A DNA stretch of 64,000 nucleotides from IOR16 sp963521065 (lineage in GTDB: Bacteria; Bacillota; Clostridia; Peptostreptococcales; Anaerovoracaceae). The notes under the pieces are model-generated. The model was not told the origin of the DNA and did no database searches. It saw only the letters and a program-made list of their open reading frames with translations. The stretch is taken from positions 1 to 64,000 of the forward strand of contig CAUQTI010000013.1 in the NCBI GenBank assembly GCA_963521065.1. Reading direction: 5' to 3'. Positions 1 through 6,977 of the stretch are shown one piece after another. Position numbers and translations under genes: made by a program. Numbering within the stretch: the first letter of the stretch is position 1; every line of letters begins with the position of its first letter.

Positions 1-14
1 CTAGGATTCTTTGA

Positions 15-371
15 TTGAATAAACAAAATTGGAATTATGCAATTTCCTCAATTATTTTAACTGTAATCTTATTCGCAAGTTCTAATTATATTTTTGCTGA
101 AGAGCCAATAGAAATTATCAATTGCTCTGAATCCACAAATTACCCTATTCATAATCAAGGGGAGTATATTCCGTCAGAAGAGGAAATTGCCGTTACAGAT
201 ATTATTAATAATATTGAAGATGTGATAAAAAAGGAAATGCTTTATGAGTTTTGGACAGAACCTGCTTTTGGTATCAGTGGAGATACCATGAATGCCCTTG
301 AAGGAAATGAAAAAATGAATGTAAATCTTGTAGAGACCTATACGCATTTAGCAAATTTATCAATATTTTGA
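15..371 (+). CDS. Small secreted protein, function unknown
   Basis: This is a 118-residue protein of unknown function. Residues 1-28 form a signal peptide: a short polar start, a hydrophobic run and a cleavage site after Ala28. The mature part is acidic and has no recognisable domain. A TTG start at 15 is the earliest possible, because an in-frame stop lies at 12-14. The ribosome site is weak (AGG at 3-5), so the window edge may hide context. It is the first of several small exported proteins in this AT-rich island, and a terminator hairpin follows at 464-493. It could be the end of an operon that starts outside the window. Confidence 0.5.
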   Translation: MNKQNWNYAISSIILTVILFASSNYIFAEEPIEIINCSESTNYPIHNQGEYIPSEEEIAVTDIINNIEDVIKKEMLYEFWTEPAFGISGDTMNALEGNEKMNVNLVETYTHLANLSIF

Positions 372-463
372 ATCAATACCGGGTATAGAAGTGGAAAGAC
401 TAAATCATTATTAGGATATATCTAATAAAAAACAAAATAAATTAGCATGCACCCCGTGTATTT

Positions 464-493
464 AACGGCTTCCAATTGAGGAGGTCGTTTTTT
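464..493 (+). terminator. Rho-independent terminator (repeat copy A)
   Basis: A 10-bp stem pairs 464-473 with 480-489 (two G-U pairs), has a 6-nt loop and runs into a T tract at 488-493. It would end transcription of the first secreted-protein gene. The same hairpin, with near-identical flanks, recurs at 3050-3080. A group II intron relic starts 7 nt after the stem. Confidence 0.7.
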
Positions 494-496
494 CAT

Positions 497-852
497 GTGC
501 GCCCAGCATGGACTACAGAATTAAGTAGCTAAACTGGGTAAACTATCTTCGAGTGGCAAACATTGAAAATGATTTGAAAGGAGGTAGACTATCACATGAA
601 GTTCCGATTGCGAACGTGCGTATGGAAGCAGTGAAAGATGCATAAAACCAGATACAAGCCTTTGATAAAAGTTGTCATATCTAAAGGCAGAGCATGGGAA
701 TGAGTGAACTCAAAGAAAGGGGCTGGTATTTCTTACTAGACCACTATCAGGCAGTTCATATTTAGTACAAAATTGAAGTACCGTGTACGGAATCGTACGC
801 ACTGTGCTGTGAGAGGTCGGTAGATGAACTAATCACCTACCTCCTACTCAAC
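497..852 (+). mobile_element. Group II intron relic, ORF-less
   Basis: The segment opens with GTGCGCCCAGCATGG, the usual bacterial group II intron 5' end. It closes with a domain V-like hairpin (about 778-818, stem around GTGTACG/CGTACGCAC) and a domain VI-like stretch (about 812-850, with the bulged-A context GATGAACTAATCACC) ending in CTACTCAAC. It is 356 nt long and has no reverse-transcriptase ORF, so it is a deletion derivative and cannot move by itself. The boundaries are supported by the homologous unoccupied site at 3082/3083, where the same flanks are contiguous. Domain V looks degenerate (an extra TA after the AGT that replaces the catalytic AGC), so splicing is doubtful. Insertion directly behind a terminator recalls group IIC behaviour, although the 5' end is more IIA/IIB-like. 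Confidence 0.75.
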
Positions 853-924
853 TTATTCGTAAGTAGATTGTTAAATTATCTGGCATAAAAAACATTTTTA
901 ATTATAAAAAAATAATATTTTATA

Positions 925-952
925 TTGACAAATATAAATATAGTAGTATTAT
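925..952 (+). promoter_or_regulatory. Promoter of secreted-protein gene 1155 (island promoter A)
   Basis: TTGACA at 925-930, a 16-nt spacer and TATTAT at 947-952 give a strong sigma-A promoter. An imperfect inverted repeat, AAATAGA...TCTATTT (about 959-982), follows at the expected start of transcription. The leader is about 190 nt long and has an 8-bp hairpin, AGTAAAGT/ACTTTACT (about 1084-1111). The TTGACAAATATAAAT core is shared with the promoters at 3166 and 6275, which suggests one regulator. Confidence 0.6.
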
Positions 953-1154
953 TTAAACAAATAGAGTTTATAATCTATTTTCAAAAAAGATTAATCTTAC
1001 ACAATGAAGGCTTCCTATGCATGGGAAAAGTTATTTAAATTTTTAATTCTACATTTGTTATAAGCTACTTAAATTTAATTTAGAGTAAAGTGGATAGGTT
1101 CTACTTTACTAACACGGGTTTATAAAATCTTGAAAAATAGAGGAGGGTTAGAAA

Positions 1155-1955
1155 ATGAAAAAAAATATTTCTTTATTATTAATTATAGCTTTGTTTTCTA
1201 TTAATATAGTACCATCTTTTGCGACTTCAACAGACAGTCCAAAAGTGTCTTACGCAATAGATTCTTCTAATTTGGCAAATCAGTCACTTACTCAAGAAAA
1301 GGCTACTCAAATTGAATCAGAGATTGCGATATTAAATAATCACTATATAGATGCATCGATTATTAAAAAAATTGATGTATCTGAAAACTATAACGAATAT
1401 ACTTTAAACTATGATGAGAAAGTAATAGTAAAAAGCAGTAATAATAAAAGCACGACTATTGTTGCTAGTGATGGAAAAAATAGTAATATAATTTGTTTCA
1501 TGGCGGATGGTAGTCTGATAATTGATGGACATAAAATTAAAGTATCTCCAGCTGATTCAACAAATACTATATCAAAAGCTACTTATAAAGGGAAAAAATC
1601 TCTTTTACCGTATGGTAGCAAAAAGGCATCTGATTATAATGATTATTTAAGTTCGGGGAAACAGAACATCGCTCTAGGGCAGGCTTTAGACACACTTACA
1701 AGCACTGCTTTAGGAACTGCTATTAGTTTTGCTCACGGCTATATAGGAATAGTAGTATCATTAGCAAGTGTAGCTTCTGCTGTTCAAGACGTTATAATTA
1801 ACATTAATCCTAAAACTGAGGAGCTAGGGTGTAAATATACAACTTACACATCCGGGGCTGCCGATTACAAATATGTCAATAGATTTTATGCAGATAGAAG
1901 TTGTAAAGGAACATATTCACAACAGATCAGTTATGAACACTTTATAGTTTATTAA
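1155..1955 (+). CDS. Secreted protein with internal hydrophobic segment, unknown
   Basis: This 266-residue exported protein has a clear signal peptide (residues 1-23, cut after SFA). A polar beta-rich part (30-165) includes a DG/DGS-type stretch near 105-125. A strongly hydrophobic, glycine/alanine-rich segment follows (about 173-215), and then a Cys-containing tail with Cys226 and Cys250 that could pair. The ATG at 1155 follows GAGGAGGG at good spacing. The layout (leader, polar part, hydrophobic segment, short tail) recalls pore-forming or bacteriocin-like toxins, but I recognise no family. A long hairpin (2021-2069) terminates it. The next gene is a DUF2812-like membrane protein that could be a partner. 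Confidence 0.65.
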   Translation: MKKNISLLLIIALFSINIVPSFATSTDSPKVSYAIDSSNLANQSLTQEKATQIESEIAILNNHYIDASIIKKIDVSENYNEYTLNYDEKVIVKSSNNKSTTIVASDGKNSNIICFMADGSLIIDGHKIKVSPADSTNTISKATYKGKKSLLPYGSKKASDYNDYLSSGKQNIALGQALDTLTSTALGTAISFAHGYIGIVVSLASVASAVQDVIININPKTEELGCKYTTYTSGAADYKYVNRFYADRSCKGTYSQQISYEHFIVY

Positions 1956-2020
1956 AAGTATCTATGATATTAATTAAATTTAAGATTTCTAGGAAAATTA
2001 AATCGAATCAAAAAATATAA

Positions 2021-2069
2021 AATAATTCAGGGAAAGTCATTAGGTTTCATGGTTTTCCCTGACATTATT
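2021..2069 (+). terminator. Terminator hairpin after 1155 gene
   Basis: TCAGGGAAA (2027-2035) pairs with TTTTCCCTGA (2053-2062). Flanking AATAAT/ATTATT extends the stem. There is a modest AT-rich tail and no long T tract, so termination may be partial and allow some read-through into the gene at 2114. Confidence 0.5.
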
Positions 2070-2113
2070 TAAAGCTATGTTTTTTATTTAAAAGGTTGAA
2101 AGGATTAAATGAA

Positions 2114-2941
2114 GTGATAGAGAAGCAAAGCTATAAAAATAAAATAGTATATAATAATTATCAGTTTTATGAGAATGCTGCATTGAATCGATTCATAGAT
2201 AAGCAGGGCGCAGAAGGTTATAGTTTTTGTGGTGCAATTGGTCCGTTTTTAAATATACTAAAATTTTGTTTTACAAAAGACAGGAAGTCATACACTATTT
2301 TTCGCAAGCATTTAGGTGAAGAAATAGATGAAGAAATTAAAAAAATAGAAGCCGGAAATGATAAGATTTCCTATCAAAACAATCTGTATGTTGTATTCGA
2401 GAACGAAATTAACAGAGAGAAAGCAGATGTTATGGAAAAGAAACAAAACATTTTACTTTCTGTTCCTGTAAAAAAATCTATCGCTTACATTTCCATTTTG
2501 CTTATAATCTCTATCATTAGTTTGGGACTAAAAATATTGTCAATAGAAGATGGAAGCTTGGGTCTCAATTTTTTAAGCTTAGGACTCTACATAGCTTTAA
2601 TTATAGCTTTTCTTTTTTACTTTACAGGCGATCTGCATGATATCCTAGCAGGTAGAGGGATATTTATAGATGGTAGGCTGTATTTCGATAGCCGTACAAA
2701 ATTGAAAGACGCACTGTTTCGCATGGGTGACGTATTTAAATTTGTAATACTGCTGGGAAGCGTTTGTGTTAGCATTGCAATTTTTTTAAATGCAAAGAAT
2801 GAAATTATAATTGTTGATGTCTTTAAAATGTGGGTAATATATTGTATTTCTGGCTATATGTCTATGCTGCGATTTCAACGATCTTATATTTCTTTGCTGA
2901 TTATTGAAGTATTCCTAATAACACTAACCCTAGTTCGCTGA
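2114..2941 (+). CDS. DUF2812-like membrane protein
   Basis: This is a 275-residue protein. The N-terminal soluble part of about 110 residues resembles DUF2812 proteins: a tyrosine-rich start, a W/F-E-G-Y 'lives with the cytoplasmic face' pattern and a KSYTIFRKHL-type strand. Four to five hydrophobic helices follow, at roughly 125-145, 155-175, 205-227, 235-250 and 253-272. I choose GTG 2114 because GAAAGGA lies 9 nt upstream; a TTG at 2096 would add six residues with a poor ribosome site. DUF2812 genes are often found beside PadR-type regulators, and one lies 3 kb downstream. The role is unknown; membrane-stress sensing or immunity to the neighbouring secreted proteins is speculation. The family call is moderate. 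Confidence 0.55.
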   Translation: MIEKQSYKNKIVYNNYQFYENAALNRFIDKQGAEGYSFCGAIGPFLNILKFCFTKDRKSYTIFRKHLGEEIDEEIKKIEAGNDKISYQNNLYVVFENEINREKADVMEKKQNILLSVPVKKSIAYISILLIISIISLGLKILSIEDGSLGLNFLSLGLYIALIIAFLFYFTGDLHDILAGRGIFIDGRLYFDSRTKLKDALFRMGDVFKFVILLGSVCVSIAIFLNAKNEIIIVDVFKMWVIYCISGYMSMLRFQRSYISLLIIEVFLITLTLVR

Positions 2942-2996
2942 AATAGAAATGAATGTGACTTATTGTCTTTGTGATTGACAACGAGGTCACTCTATT
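2942..2996 (+). terminator. Hairpin after DUF2812-like gene
   Basis: Nested inverted repeats AATAGA/TCTATT, GTGAC/GTCAC and TTGTC/GACAA form a long interrupted stem directly after the stop codon. There is no T tract, so it may protect the 3' end. True termination may come from the following hairpin at 3050-3080. Confidence 0.4.
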
Positions 2997-3049
2997 GTGA
3001 TTGCCTTATGATAAAGAACAAAATAGATAAGCATTTATTCCGTGTATTT

Positions 3050-3080
3050 AACGGCTTCTGATTGAGGAGGTCGTTTTTCT
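3050..3080 (+). terminator. Rho-independent terminator (repeat copy B)
   Basis: The stem 3050-3059/3066-3075 and a TTTTT tail match the hairpin at 464-493. In this copy the sequence after the T tract continues directly into TTATTCG, the 3' exon of the intron relic in copy A, so this is the empty-site version. Confidence 0.7.
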
Positions 3081-3165
3081 ATTTATTCGCAAGTAAATTA
3101 TTAAAGGATCTGACATAAAAAATATGAAAATGAGTCATTTTACTCGCAATGTTTTATATTTATTA

Positions 3166-3193
3166 TTGACAAATATTAATGAGATGTTATTAT
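3166..3193 (+). promoter_or_regulatory. Promoter of secreted-protein gene 3334 (island promoter B)
   Basis: TTGACA at 3166-3171, a 16-nt spacer and TATTAT at 3188-3193. The TTGACAAATATNAAT core is shared with promoters A (925) and C (6275). The palindrome 3127-3141 lies just upstream. Confidence 0.6.
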
Positions 3194-3333
3194 TTAATTA
3201 AAGATAATTTTTAACTATTTCCGGAATTTCAGAAGGGAGGCGTGGAAGGAAATAAACGCAAATCAAGATTCAAAGCTTTTTCTCAAAATGGTAGTAAGAC
3301 TGGATTCTACGTATTTAAGAAAGGAAAAGACAA

Positions 3334-3810
3334 ATGAAAAATAAAAAAAATAACTTGATTTTATCTTTATTCATCATATCCGTTATGATTTTAGGTTCGA
3401 TGATATCTGTTTTTGCAGATGCAGATAAAGGAAATGTGTATGAGGAAAAGGTGTTACAGCATTATGTAAATACCGCAGAATTTTTACCTGACAATTCGAA
3501 TGGAAATATACGCCTTTATCGTGCAAGTTCTAATTACAAATTAGTGGGGAGTGAGGTGGAAAAAATACAAAAGCGTTGGCCGACCTCCCATGATACAATT
3601 AAATATCTAGCTCGTGGCTGGACAAACGTAGCAGACGAGAATGGAAACGCTGCGTATCATTATACGTTGGCACAGTTAGTCTATCAAGGAAAAGTGATTG
3701 CATCCAGTGATAAGGAATGGGGAAGCGGTATTGTTTCTGCAGAGTCCGTAGGGATATCTCAGTCAACAGCGGCGGCGAATTCGACGGCAAGGATTTTCTA
3801 TGGCTGGTAG
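3334..3810 (+). CDS. Small secreted protein, possibly lactococcin-972-like
   Basis: The protein has 158 residues with a signal peptide (1-29, cut after VFA). The mature protein has a middle stretch of mixed charge and an aromatic tail ending in RIFYGW. Small size, signal peptide, aromatic C-terminal end and a downstream gene for an ABC-exporter-type extracellular domain loosely recall lactococcin-972-like bacteriocin loci. No family motif is certain and the mature protein is longer than lactococcin 972. The ATG at 3334 follows AGAAAGGAAAA. The next gene starts 80 nt later on the same strand and is probably cotranscribed. Confidence 0.55.
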   Translation: MKNKKNNLILSLFIISVMILGSMISVFADADKGNVYEEKVLQHYVNTAEFLPDNSNGNIRLYRASSNYKLVGSEVEKIQKRWPTSHDTIKYLARGWTNVADENGNAAYHYTLAQLVYQGKVIASSDKEWGSGIVSAESVGISQSTAAANSTARIFYGW

Positions 3811-3889
3811 TAGCGTATAAGTGATAAATTATTGCAATAACGTAGAATCCATTTTTAGATTTAGAATTAATATATCAAAGGGAGGGATT

Positions 3890-4774
3890 ATGAAAAATTA
3901 TTTGGGGATAAAGAAACATCATTACATAATTTTTTTATTGCTGCTTTTGACTGCACTGTCTAGTGTATTGCTTTCTTCTTGTAAATTTTCTGGGGTAAAG
4001 AATGAAAATAAAAACATAGAAATGGAAAACGAAACAGTAACAAACTATGTAAGGGTAATCGATTTATATGACGCAACGGAGGATAAACCTTTTAGCGCTT
4101 TTTTACAGGAACAGGATGCTTTAAAACGATTAAAAAATATGAATAAAGAGTTAAACGGAGCATTTGATTTTTATGAATTTCAACATCAGCCGTTAGAAAT
4201 TTATGAGTATTGTAAGATAGATCCAAAGTTTGCAAAAGGATATGAATCTGGTGACTATGTATATAACCTGCAAGTTAAAGATCAATCTTATATCACTAAA
4301 CTGAAAAGCATGCAAATAGGAGAATATGCCTTTAAAGAATGGAAGTTATCAGAGAAAATTGAAAGTGGAAATGCATTTGAGGAGAAGGATTACAATTACG
4401 GAAGTAACTATCAGATTCCTGTGTTGCTAGGCGCAGAGTATAAAGACAGTCATGCAATTGGAGATACCATAAAAGCAAATTATTTAGGTACGGATTTCAG
4501 TTTTGATATTATTGGATTTTTTGCTAAAGGCACTGTCGTAGAGCTGAACGAAATTACGGAGCAATTGGATCGCTATATTGTCATTCCTTATTTTGATATA
4601 GAAGGAGAAGAAGAGCTTACCTTCCAAAAAAGGTATTATGCACAAAAAAATTGGGGTTATATTCCTTATGAAACGAAAGAAAATGTGCAGCTCATAGAAA
4701 AGACGGTAAATGGGCTAGCAGAGAAAAACAATATGTTATATAGTATCGTTCAAAATAATCCGGAACTAGAATAG
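3890..4774 (+). CDS. Lipoprotein resembling a lone MacB/FtsX extracellular domain
   Basis: This is a 294-residue protein starting at ATG 3890, which follows GGGAGG; the longer reading from 3821 has no ribosome site. A hydrophobic run (12-27) ends in a lipobox-like LLSSC (Cys31), so it is either a lipoprotein or anchored by one helix. The body resembles the extracellular core of MacB/FtsX-type ABC permeases: a strand-rich part, then a 'VLLGAEY...HAIGDTIKANYLGTDFSFDIIGFF' type pattern in which the enzyme-like 'G-x-D-x-I' turn precedes a beta hairpin. The three C-terminal FtsX helices and an ATPase partner are absent. It may bind or chaperone the upstream secreted protein. The family call rests on pattern only. 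Confidence 0.5.
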   Translation: MKNYLGIKKHHYIIFLLLLLTALSSVLLSSCKFSGVKNENKNIEMENETVTNYVRVIDLYDATEDKPFSAFLQEQDALKRLKNMNKELNGAFDFYEFQHQPLEIYEYCKIDPKFAKGYESGDYVYNLQVKDQSYITKLKSMQIGEYAFKEWKLSEKIESGNAFEEKDYNYGSNYQIPVLLGAEYKDSHAIGDTIKANYLGTDFSFDIIGFFAKGTVVELNEITEQLDRYIVIPYFDIEGEEELTFQKRYYAQKNWGYIPYETKENVQLIEKTVNGLAEKNNMLYSIVQNNPELE

Positions 4775-4839
4775 GCGACAATTGATTTATATTGGACTTG
4801 CATAAGTAGGCGATGTTTCGTTGCATTATGAAATAAAGT

Positions 4840-4864
4840 AAGGGCCATCGGATTGATAGCCCTT
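4840..4864. terminator. Hairpin between convergent genes
   Basis: AAGGGCCATC pairs with GATAGCCCTT across a short loop, between the plus-strand lipoprotein gene and the minus-strand secreted-protein gene. It lacks a long T tract on either strand and is a weak candidate for a shared terminator. Confidence 0.4.
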
Positions 4865-4904
4865 GCAGATATACTTTTGAAGAATTGTTTTAATGGATAT
4901 AAGA

Positions 4905-5375
4905 TTAAGAAATACTTCCGTTGGCGGAACAGGTTAGCTTAACTGTGGCCTTTTTAGAAACGCCGTCCAGGCTAAAGGTTGCATTACCGGTCACTGTTGC
5001 GCCGGAGCACTTACTTGTCTTTTGTGTGCATGCCCATCCGGAATTTGTAGATGCGGAGGATGAAGAACGAATCGCTTTTGCGGTTGTTCCATCATAAGTA
5101 AAGGTTCCGTCTACCGTGAATGACCAAACTTTTTTGTTTGATTTATCATAATAATCATACGTTTTACTGGCAGATTTCGCTGAACTGCTGGCTGCTTTAT
5201 TTAATGAAGTGCTCATAAAAGAGGGATGTATAGTGGTTGTAATGACTGCATAGCTGCCATCGCTGTAACAAATTGTTTCTGCGGACAAATCATTTTTTGT
5301 AGAAGCAAAGCAAGGGACTACAGATAATGTCACAATAAGGAGCACTGTTATCATAGATAGAGTTTTTCTATTCAT
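4905..5375 (-). CDS. Secreted Ser/Thr-rich protein of the PadR operon
   Basis: This 156-residue exported protein has a signal peptide (1-24, cut after CFA). The mature part is rich in Ser, Thr, Ala and Lys. A repeated beta pattern (W-S-F-T-V-D-G-T-F-T-Y-D-G) and a Cys-containing C-terminal half (three Cys between about residues 115 and 150) end in LTCSANGSIS. I recall similar unnamed small exported proteins encoded beside PadR regulators in gut Clostridia, but know no function. The start overlaps the end of the upstream HAAS-like gene by 8 bp, so the two are translationally coupled. It is the last gene of the minus-strand operon PadR, HAAS-like, secreted protein. Confidence 0.6.
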   Translation of the reverse strand: MNRKTLSMITVLLIVTLSVVPCFASTKNDLSAETICYSDGSYAVITTTIHPSFMSTSLNKAASSSAKSASKTYDYYDKSNKKVWSFTVDGTFTYDGTTAKAIRSSSSASTNSGWACTQKTSKCSGATVTGNATFSLDGVSKKATVKLTCSANGSIS

Positions 5376-5799
5376 TTTTATTTTCCTCCTGATGTATCAT
5401 CTCTTCGATTTCTTCATCGGTAAGATGGTAAGGTTGAGATTCTTTTATTGTAACTTCAACTCGATTAGGATTTATTTGAATTTGTTCATGTAAATAAATG
5501 GTTAAAATAAAGATAGTTGAAAACAATAAAAGGATAAGACCTATTACTATAATTTTTCTTTTTTTCTGAGATGCATGCACTTCGGCAGGGGTTAATGTGT
5601 CTATAAATTGTGCTGCCATATTTTGAGGTGTGCCGAAAGCTGCACATAAAGAATCTAAGTTGTAATCAGATTGGAGAGTCACATAATCTTGAAGCTCCTG
5701 CCTTAAACCAATTAAAAACTTTTTCTGGTCTGGACAGAAAACAGGAAGAGATTTTTTTACTTTTTTTACATATATATTCATTGCATTTTTATTCAACAT
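5368..5799 (-). CDS. HAAS/DUF6120-like membrane protein
   Basis: This is a 143-residue protein. The N-terminal region (about 8-75) has the helical pattern of the HAAS domain family (DUF1700/DUF6120-like): 'Y-V-K-K-V-K-K-S-L-P', 'F-L-x-x-L-R-Q-E-L-x-D-Y' and 'F-G-T-P-Q-N-M-A'. A single transmembrane helix (83-103) and a charged acidic tail follow. GGGGG lies upstream of the ATG. HAAS proteins are typically encoded directly after PadR-type regulators, as here (30 nt apart), and are thought to work with them in envelope-linked signalling. The exact subfamily is inferred from pattern. Confidence 0.65.
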   Translation of the reverse strand: MLNKNAMNIYVKKVKKSLPVFCPDQKKFLIGLRQELQDYVTLQSDYNLDSLCAAFGTPQNMAAQFIDTLTPAEVHASQKKRKIIVIGLILLLFSTIFILTIYLHEQIQINPNRVEVTIKESQPYHLTDEEIEEMIHQEENKNE

Positions 5800-5829
5800 A
5801 GAAGCCCCCTGATAACTCTGCTAATTATG

Positions 5830-6207
5830 CTACCCCTTCATAATCTTCTCAACTGATAAAATAAGCTGCTGGTATTCTTTTAACAACGTTTCTAAGTGTT
5901 CCTGTCCCATTGTTGTAATGGAATAATAATTACGAACACGGTTGTCTTCGGAAATTTGTTTTCCCGATTCTTCCACATATCCTAGTTTTTGCAGACGATA
6001 AAGTACAGGGTACAAAAAAGACACTGTACATTCGCTGTCACCCCGTTGTTTTAATTCCTGCGTCATCTGATAAACATACATTGGTTTTTCAGACAACAGG
6101 CGTAAAACTAACATAGGATTTACGGCGCGCTTAAAATAGTCTTCAAAAGAATGACCACTTTCTTTTAAATTTGGGTTACTTTCTAGTTTTTCGCTTTTTC
6201 TAGCCAT
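5830..6207 (-). CDS. PadR family transcriptional regulator
   Basis: A 125-residue winged-helix regulator of the short PadR (subfamily 2) type. Residues about 30-105 carry the typical 'L-x-L-L-x-E-K-P-M-Y-V-Y-Q-M' first helix, the 'F-L-Y-P-V-L-Y-R-L-Q-K-L-G-Y-V' recognition helix and the wing 'R-N-Y-Y-S-I-T-T-M-G', with a C-terminal dimerisation helix. The start at 6207 is favoured over 6216 because AAGGTG then lies about 8 nt upstream. It heads a minus-strand operon and faces the protease gene at 6389 across a shared control region. PadR proteins normally repress their own and neighbouring promoters, so it is the best candidate regulator of the island promoters. Confidence 0.85.
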   Translation of the reverse strand: MARKSEKLESNPNLKESGHSFEDYFKRAVNPMLVLRLLSEKPMYVYQMTQELKQRGDSECTVSFLYPVLYRLQKLGYVEESGKQISEDNRVRNYYSITTMGQEHLETLLKEYQQLILSVEKIMKG

Positions 6208-6216
6208 AATCATCAC

Positions 6217-6330
6217 CTTATCGATAAGATAGTTATAGTATAAATTAAAGTAATATAATAATCAATATTTAGTATTGACAAATATAAATGATTATATTAT
6301 ATTGATTATAGAAAGCTTTCTATAATTTTT
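6217..6330. promoter_or_regulatory. Divergent control region between padR and protease gene (island promoter C)
   Basis: On the plus strand TTGACA (6275-6280), a 17-nt spacer and TATATT (6298-6303) form the promoter of the gene at 6389. An 11-bp inverted repeat, ATAATCAATAT (6258-6268) and ATATTGATTAT (6299-6309), brackets the -35 and covers the -10, as an operator would. A perfect 20-nt palindrome at 6306-6325, followed by six T, starts near the transcription start and could act as an early terminator. A CTTATCGATAAG palindrome (6217-6228) overlaps the padR ribosome site. PadR control is an inference. Confidence 0.6.
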
Positions 6331-6388
6331 TAGCTATAAAGGGTTTTAAGATTTCAGTTTCTAAATTCATATAGGAGGAAGTAGGGAA

Positions 6389-6946
6389 ATGAGCATAATA
6401 AAGAGAAGAGTAATTTTAATAGTAGGTATAGCTTGCCTAATAATTAGTAGTGTTACATTATCTTTCGCGGCTTGGCAAGCCACAAATTTAGGGTATTATC
6501 AAAGAGATATTTATATTAATACCTCAGATTTAGGGAAAACATATAAAAAGCAGGCAGAAAATGCTGCAGCTATATGGAATACTTATCTTAAAAAATACAG
6601 AACAATTAATTTAGGGACAAGCCCATATGCGAATTATATCAAATCAGCGAAAAAGGAAGATTCTTTTTTCGGACAGTATAGTGTGCTCAAAACAAATAGT
6701 GCTACTAATAATAGGGCGACTCAATTTTCTATATTAATTAATACTAGAACTGTACCCTCAAGCAAGTCGAATAATTTTATACACAGCGTTATTTGTCACG
6801 AACTGGGACATTCACTGGGATTAGATGATATCAATGGGAGTGGAAAGGATTTAATGGATCATGACAGAAATCGTGAAAAAATTACTTCACCATCTAGTGA
6901 TGATGTAACAGGAGCAAAGGAGCAAGCAGCATATTTAAAGAATTAA
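6389..6946 (+). CDS. Secreted matrixin-like metalloprotease
   Basis: A 185-residue exported protein with a signal peptide (1-27, cut after SFA). Residues 137-147 read HELGHSLGLDD, the metzincin HExxHxxGxxD zinc motif (His137, Glu138 as base, His141, Asp147 as third ligand). The downstream LMD with Met156 fits the Met-turn. At about 158 mature residues it is a minimal catalytic domain with no propeptide cysteine switch, similar to small bacterial matrixin or snapalysin-type enzymes. The ATG follows AGGAGGAAG. Its promoter is the divergent region shared with padR. It may process the neighbouring exported proteins or act on host or competitor proteins; its substrate is unknown. Confidence 0.8.
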   Translation: MSIIKRRVILIVGIACLIISSVTLSFAAWQATNLGYYQRDIYINTSDLGKTYKKQAENAAAIWNTYLKKYRTINLGTSPYANYIKSAKKEDSFFGQYSVLKTNSATNNRATQFSILINTRTVPSSKSNNFIHSVICHELGHSLGLDDINGSGKDLMDHDRNREKITSPSSDDVTGAKEQAAYLKN

Positions 6947-6977
6947 ATTACTTATAATGAAAGGAAAAGGGTTCAAA

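Larger units (their letters stand above)
430..960 (+). repeat. Terminator-promoter repeat module, copy A (interrupted)
   Basis: The sequence from about 430 to 496, then 853 to about 955 after the intron relic, is a diverged copy of about 3013-3193. Shared parts are AACAAAATA, CGTGTATTTAACGGCTTC, the terminator, TTATTCG.AAGTA, a CATAAAAAA stretch and the TTGACAAATAT promoter. The module therefore ends one transcript and starts the next. Copy A is split by the intron and copy B is intact. The gene-free stretch 372-1154 holds this module, the intron, the promoter and a long leader. Confidence 0.7.
3013..3193 (+). repeat. Terminator-promoter repeat module, copy B (intact)
   Basis: This is the homologous copy of 430-496 plus 853-955 without the intron. 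It also has a 15-nt palindrome, AAAATGAGTCATTTT (3127-3141), just upstream of the promoter that copy A lacks. That palindrome could be an operator. The gene-free stretch 2942-3333 holds this module and a leader of about 140 nt. Confidence 0.65.
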
